A stretch of 64,000 nt of DNA from Taklimakanibacter sp049323275 (GTDB lineage: Bacteria; Pseudomonadota; Alphaproteobacteria; Rhizobiales; Aestuariivirgaceae): positions 62,001 to 126,000 of the forward strand of contig JBMOOM010000120.1 in the NCBI GenBank assembly GCA_049323275.1, read 5' to 3'. Below the pieces are notes generated by a model that did no database searches, was not told the DNA's origin, and worked only from the letters and a program-made list of their open reading frames with translations. Positions 63,929 to 64,000 of the stretch are shown here, piece after piece; positions within the stretch are counted from its first letter, which is position 1; each line of letters begins with the position of its first letter. The position numbers and the translations under genes are program-made.

Positions 63929-64000
63929 TTGGCTGACATCATCGTCATGAAAACCACGGGCGCGAAGGCGCCGAAGGTCGAAAGGGGGCAGGGCAGCGGA
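63929..64000 (+). CDS. 5' end of a gene running out of the window
   Basis: TTG at 63929 preceded by AGGAG (63917-63921 region), followed by 24 open codons (ADIIVMKTTGAKAPKVERG...) to the last base. The short stretch is too small to place in a family. The strong ribosome site and lack of stops support a real, truncated gene. Confidence 0.55.
   Translation, partial: MADIIVMKTTGAKAPKVERGQGSG

Overview
The window is a GC-rich, gene-dense chromosomal segment of an alphaproteobacterium, most likely from the Hyphomicrobiales (Rhizobiales). This is inferred from the gene families present: a ribose-type sugar ABC system beside inositol dehydrogenase, the MoxR-DUF58-DUF4159 cluster, a DUF1285-Nudix-CCA transferase operon, and a Caulobacter-like sphingolipid locus. 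I see no rRNA, tRNA, CRISPR array, insertion sequence or prophage. No gap between genes exceeds 300 bases, and many genes are coupled by 1-8 base overlaps.

Layout. 0-10.4 kb: OmpA-like protein, amino-acid binding protein, YgiQ radical SAM protein, small membrane protein, GNAT, then a sugar ABC operon (ATPase, permease, binding protein, gluconate 5-dehydrogenase-like SDR) divergent from iolG. 10.4-12.7 kb: LpxO-like hydroxylase and DegT aminotransferase. 12.8-26.6 kb: a bacterial microcompartment regulon of the aminoacetone/1-amino-2-propanol (RMM) type. It encodes a PLP phospho-lyase candidate, amino-alcohol kinase candidate, AraC regulator, CoA-acylating aldehyde dehydrogenase with a C-terminal encapsulation peptide, two stacked BMC-T, one BMC-P, one BMC-H, a small unknown protein, an amino-alcohol SDR and a polyamine-type ABC importer. 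A secreted Cys-rich protein and an RNase T2 lie inside it. 26.8-33.6 kb: isochorismatase-type hydrolase and a polyol-phosphate type catabolic operon (TIM barrel, glycerol-1-phosphate dehydrogenase-like, HAD, DeoR, FGGY kinase, AbrB-type membrane protein).

35.7-53.3 kb is a sphingolipid island. The plus strand carries acyl-ACP synthetase, ceramide reductase, dedicated ACP and serine palmitoyltransferase. The minus strand carries a GGDEF-EAL protein and a coupled operon of phosphoesterase, HIT protein, LptF-like, LptG-like, CDP-alcohol phosphotransferase, lipid kinase and nucleotidyltransferase. These are followed by two more nucleotidyltransferases, bacterial ceramide synthase and an ABC exporter. 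53.4-64 kb: Nudix, GNAT, the MoxR/DUF58/DUF4159 operon, DUF1285, CoA pyrophosphatase, CCA transferase and the first codons of another gene.

Two systems stand out. First, three promoters of the microcompartment regulon (in front of 12824, 16382 and 26606) share one architecture: two TGTCAA-like half-sites exactly 21 bases apart and a CCTAG/-10-like element exactly 25 bases after the second half-site begins. This is a strong candidate operator for the embedded AraC regulator. Second, LptF/LptG paralogues are translationally coupled to ceramide head-group genes, which suggests a dedicated sphingolipid export route to the outer membrane.
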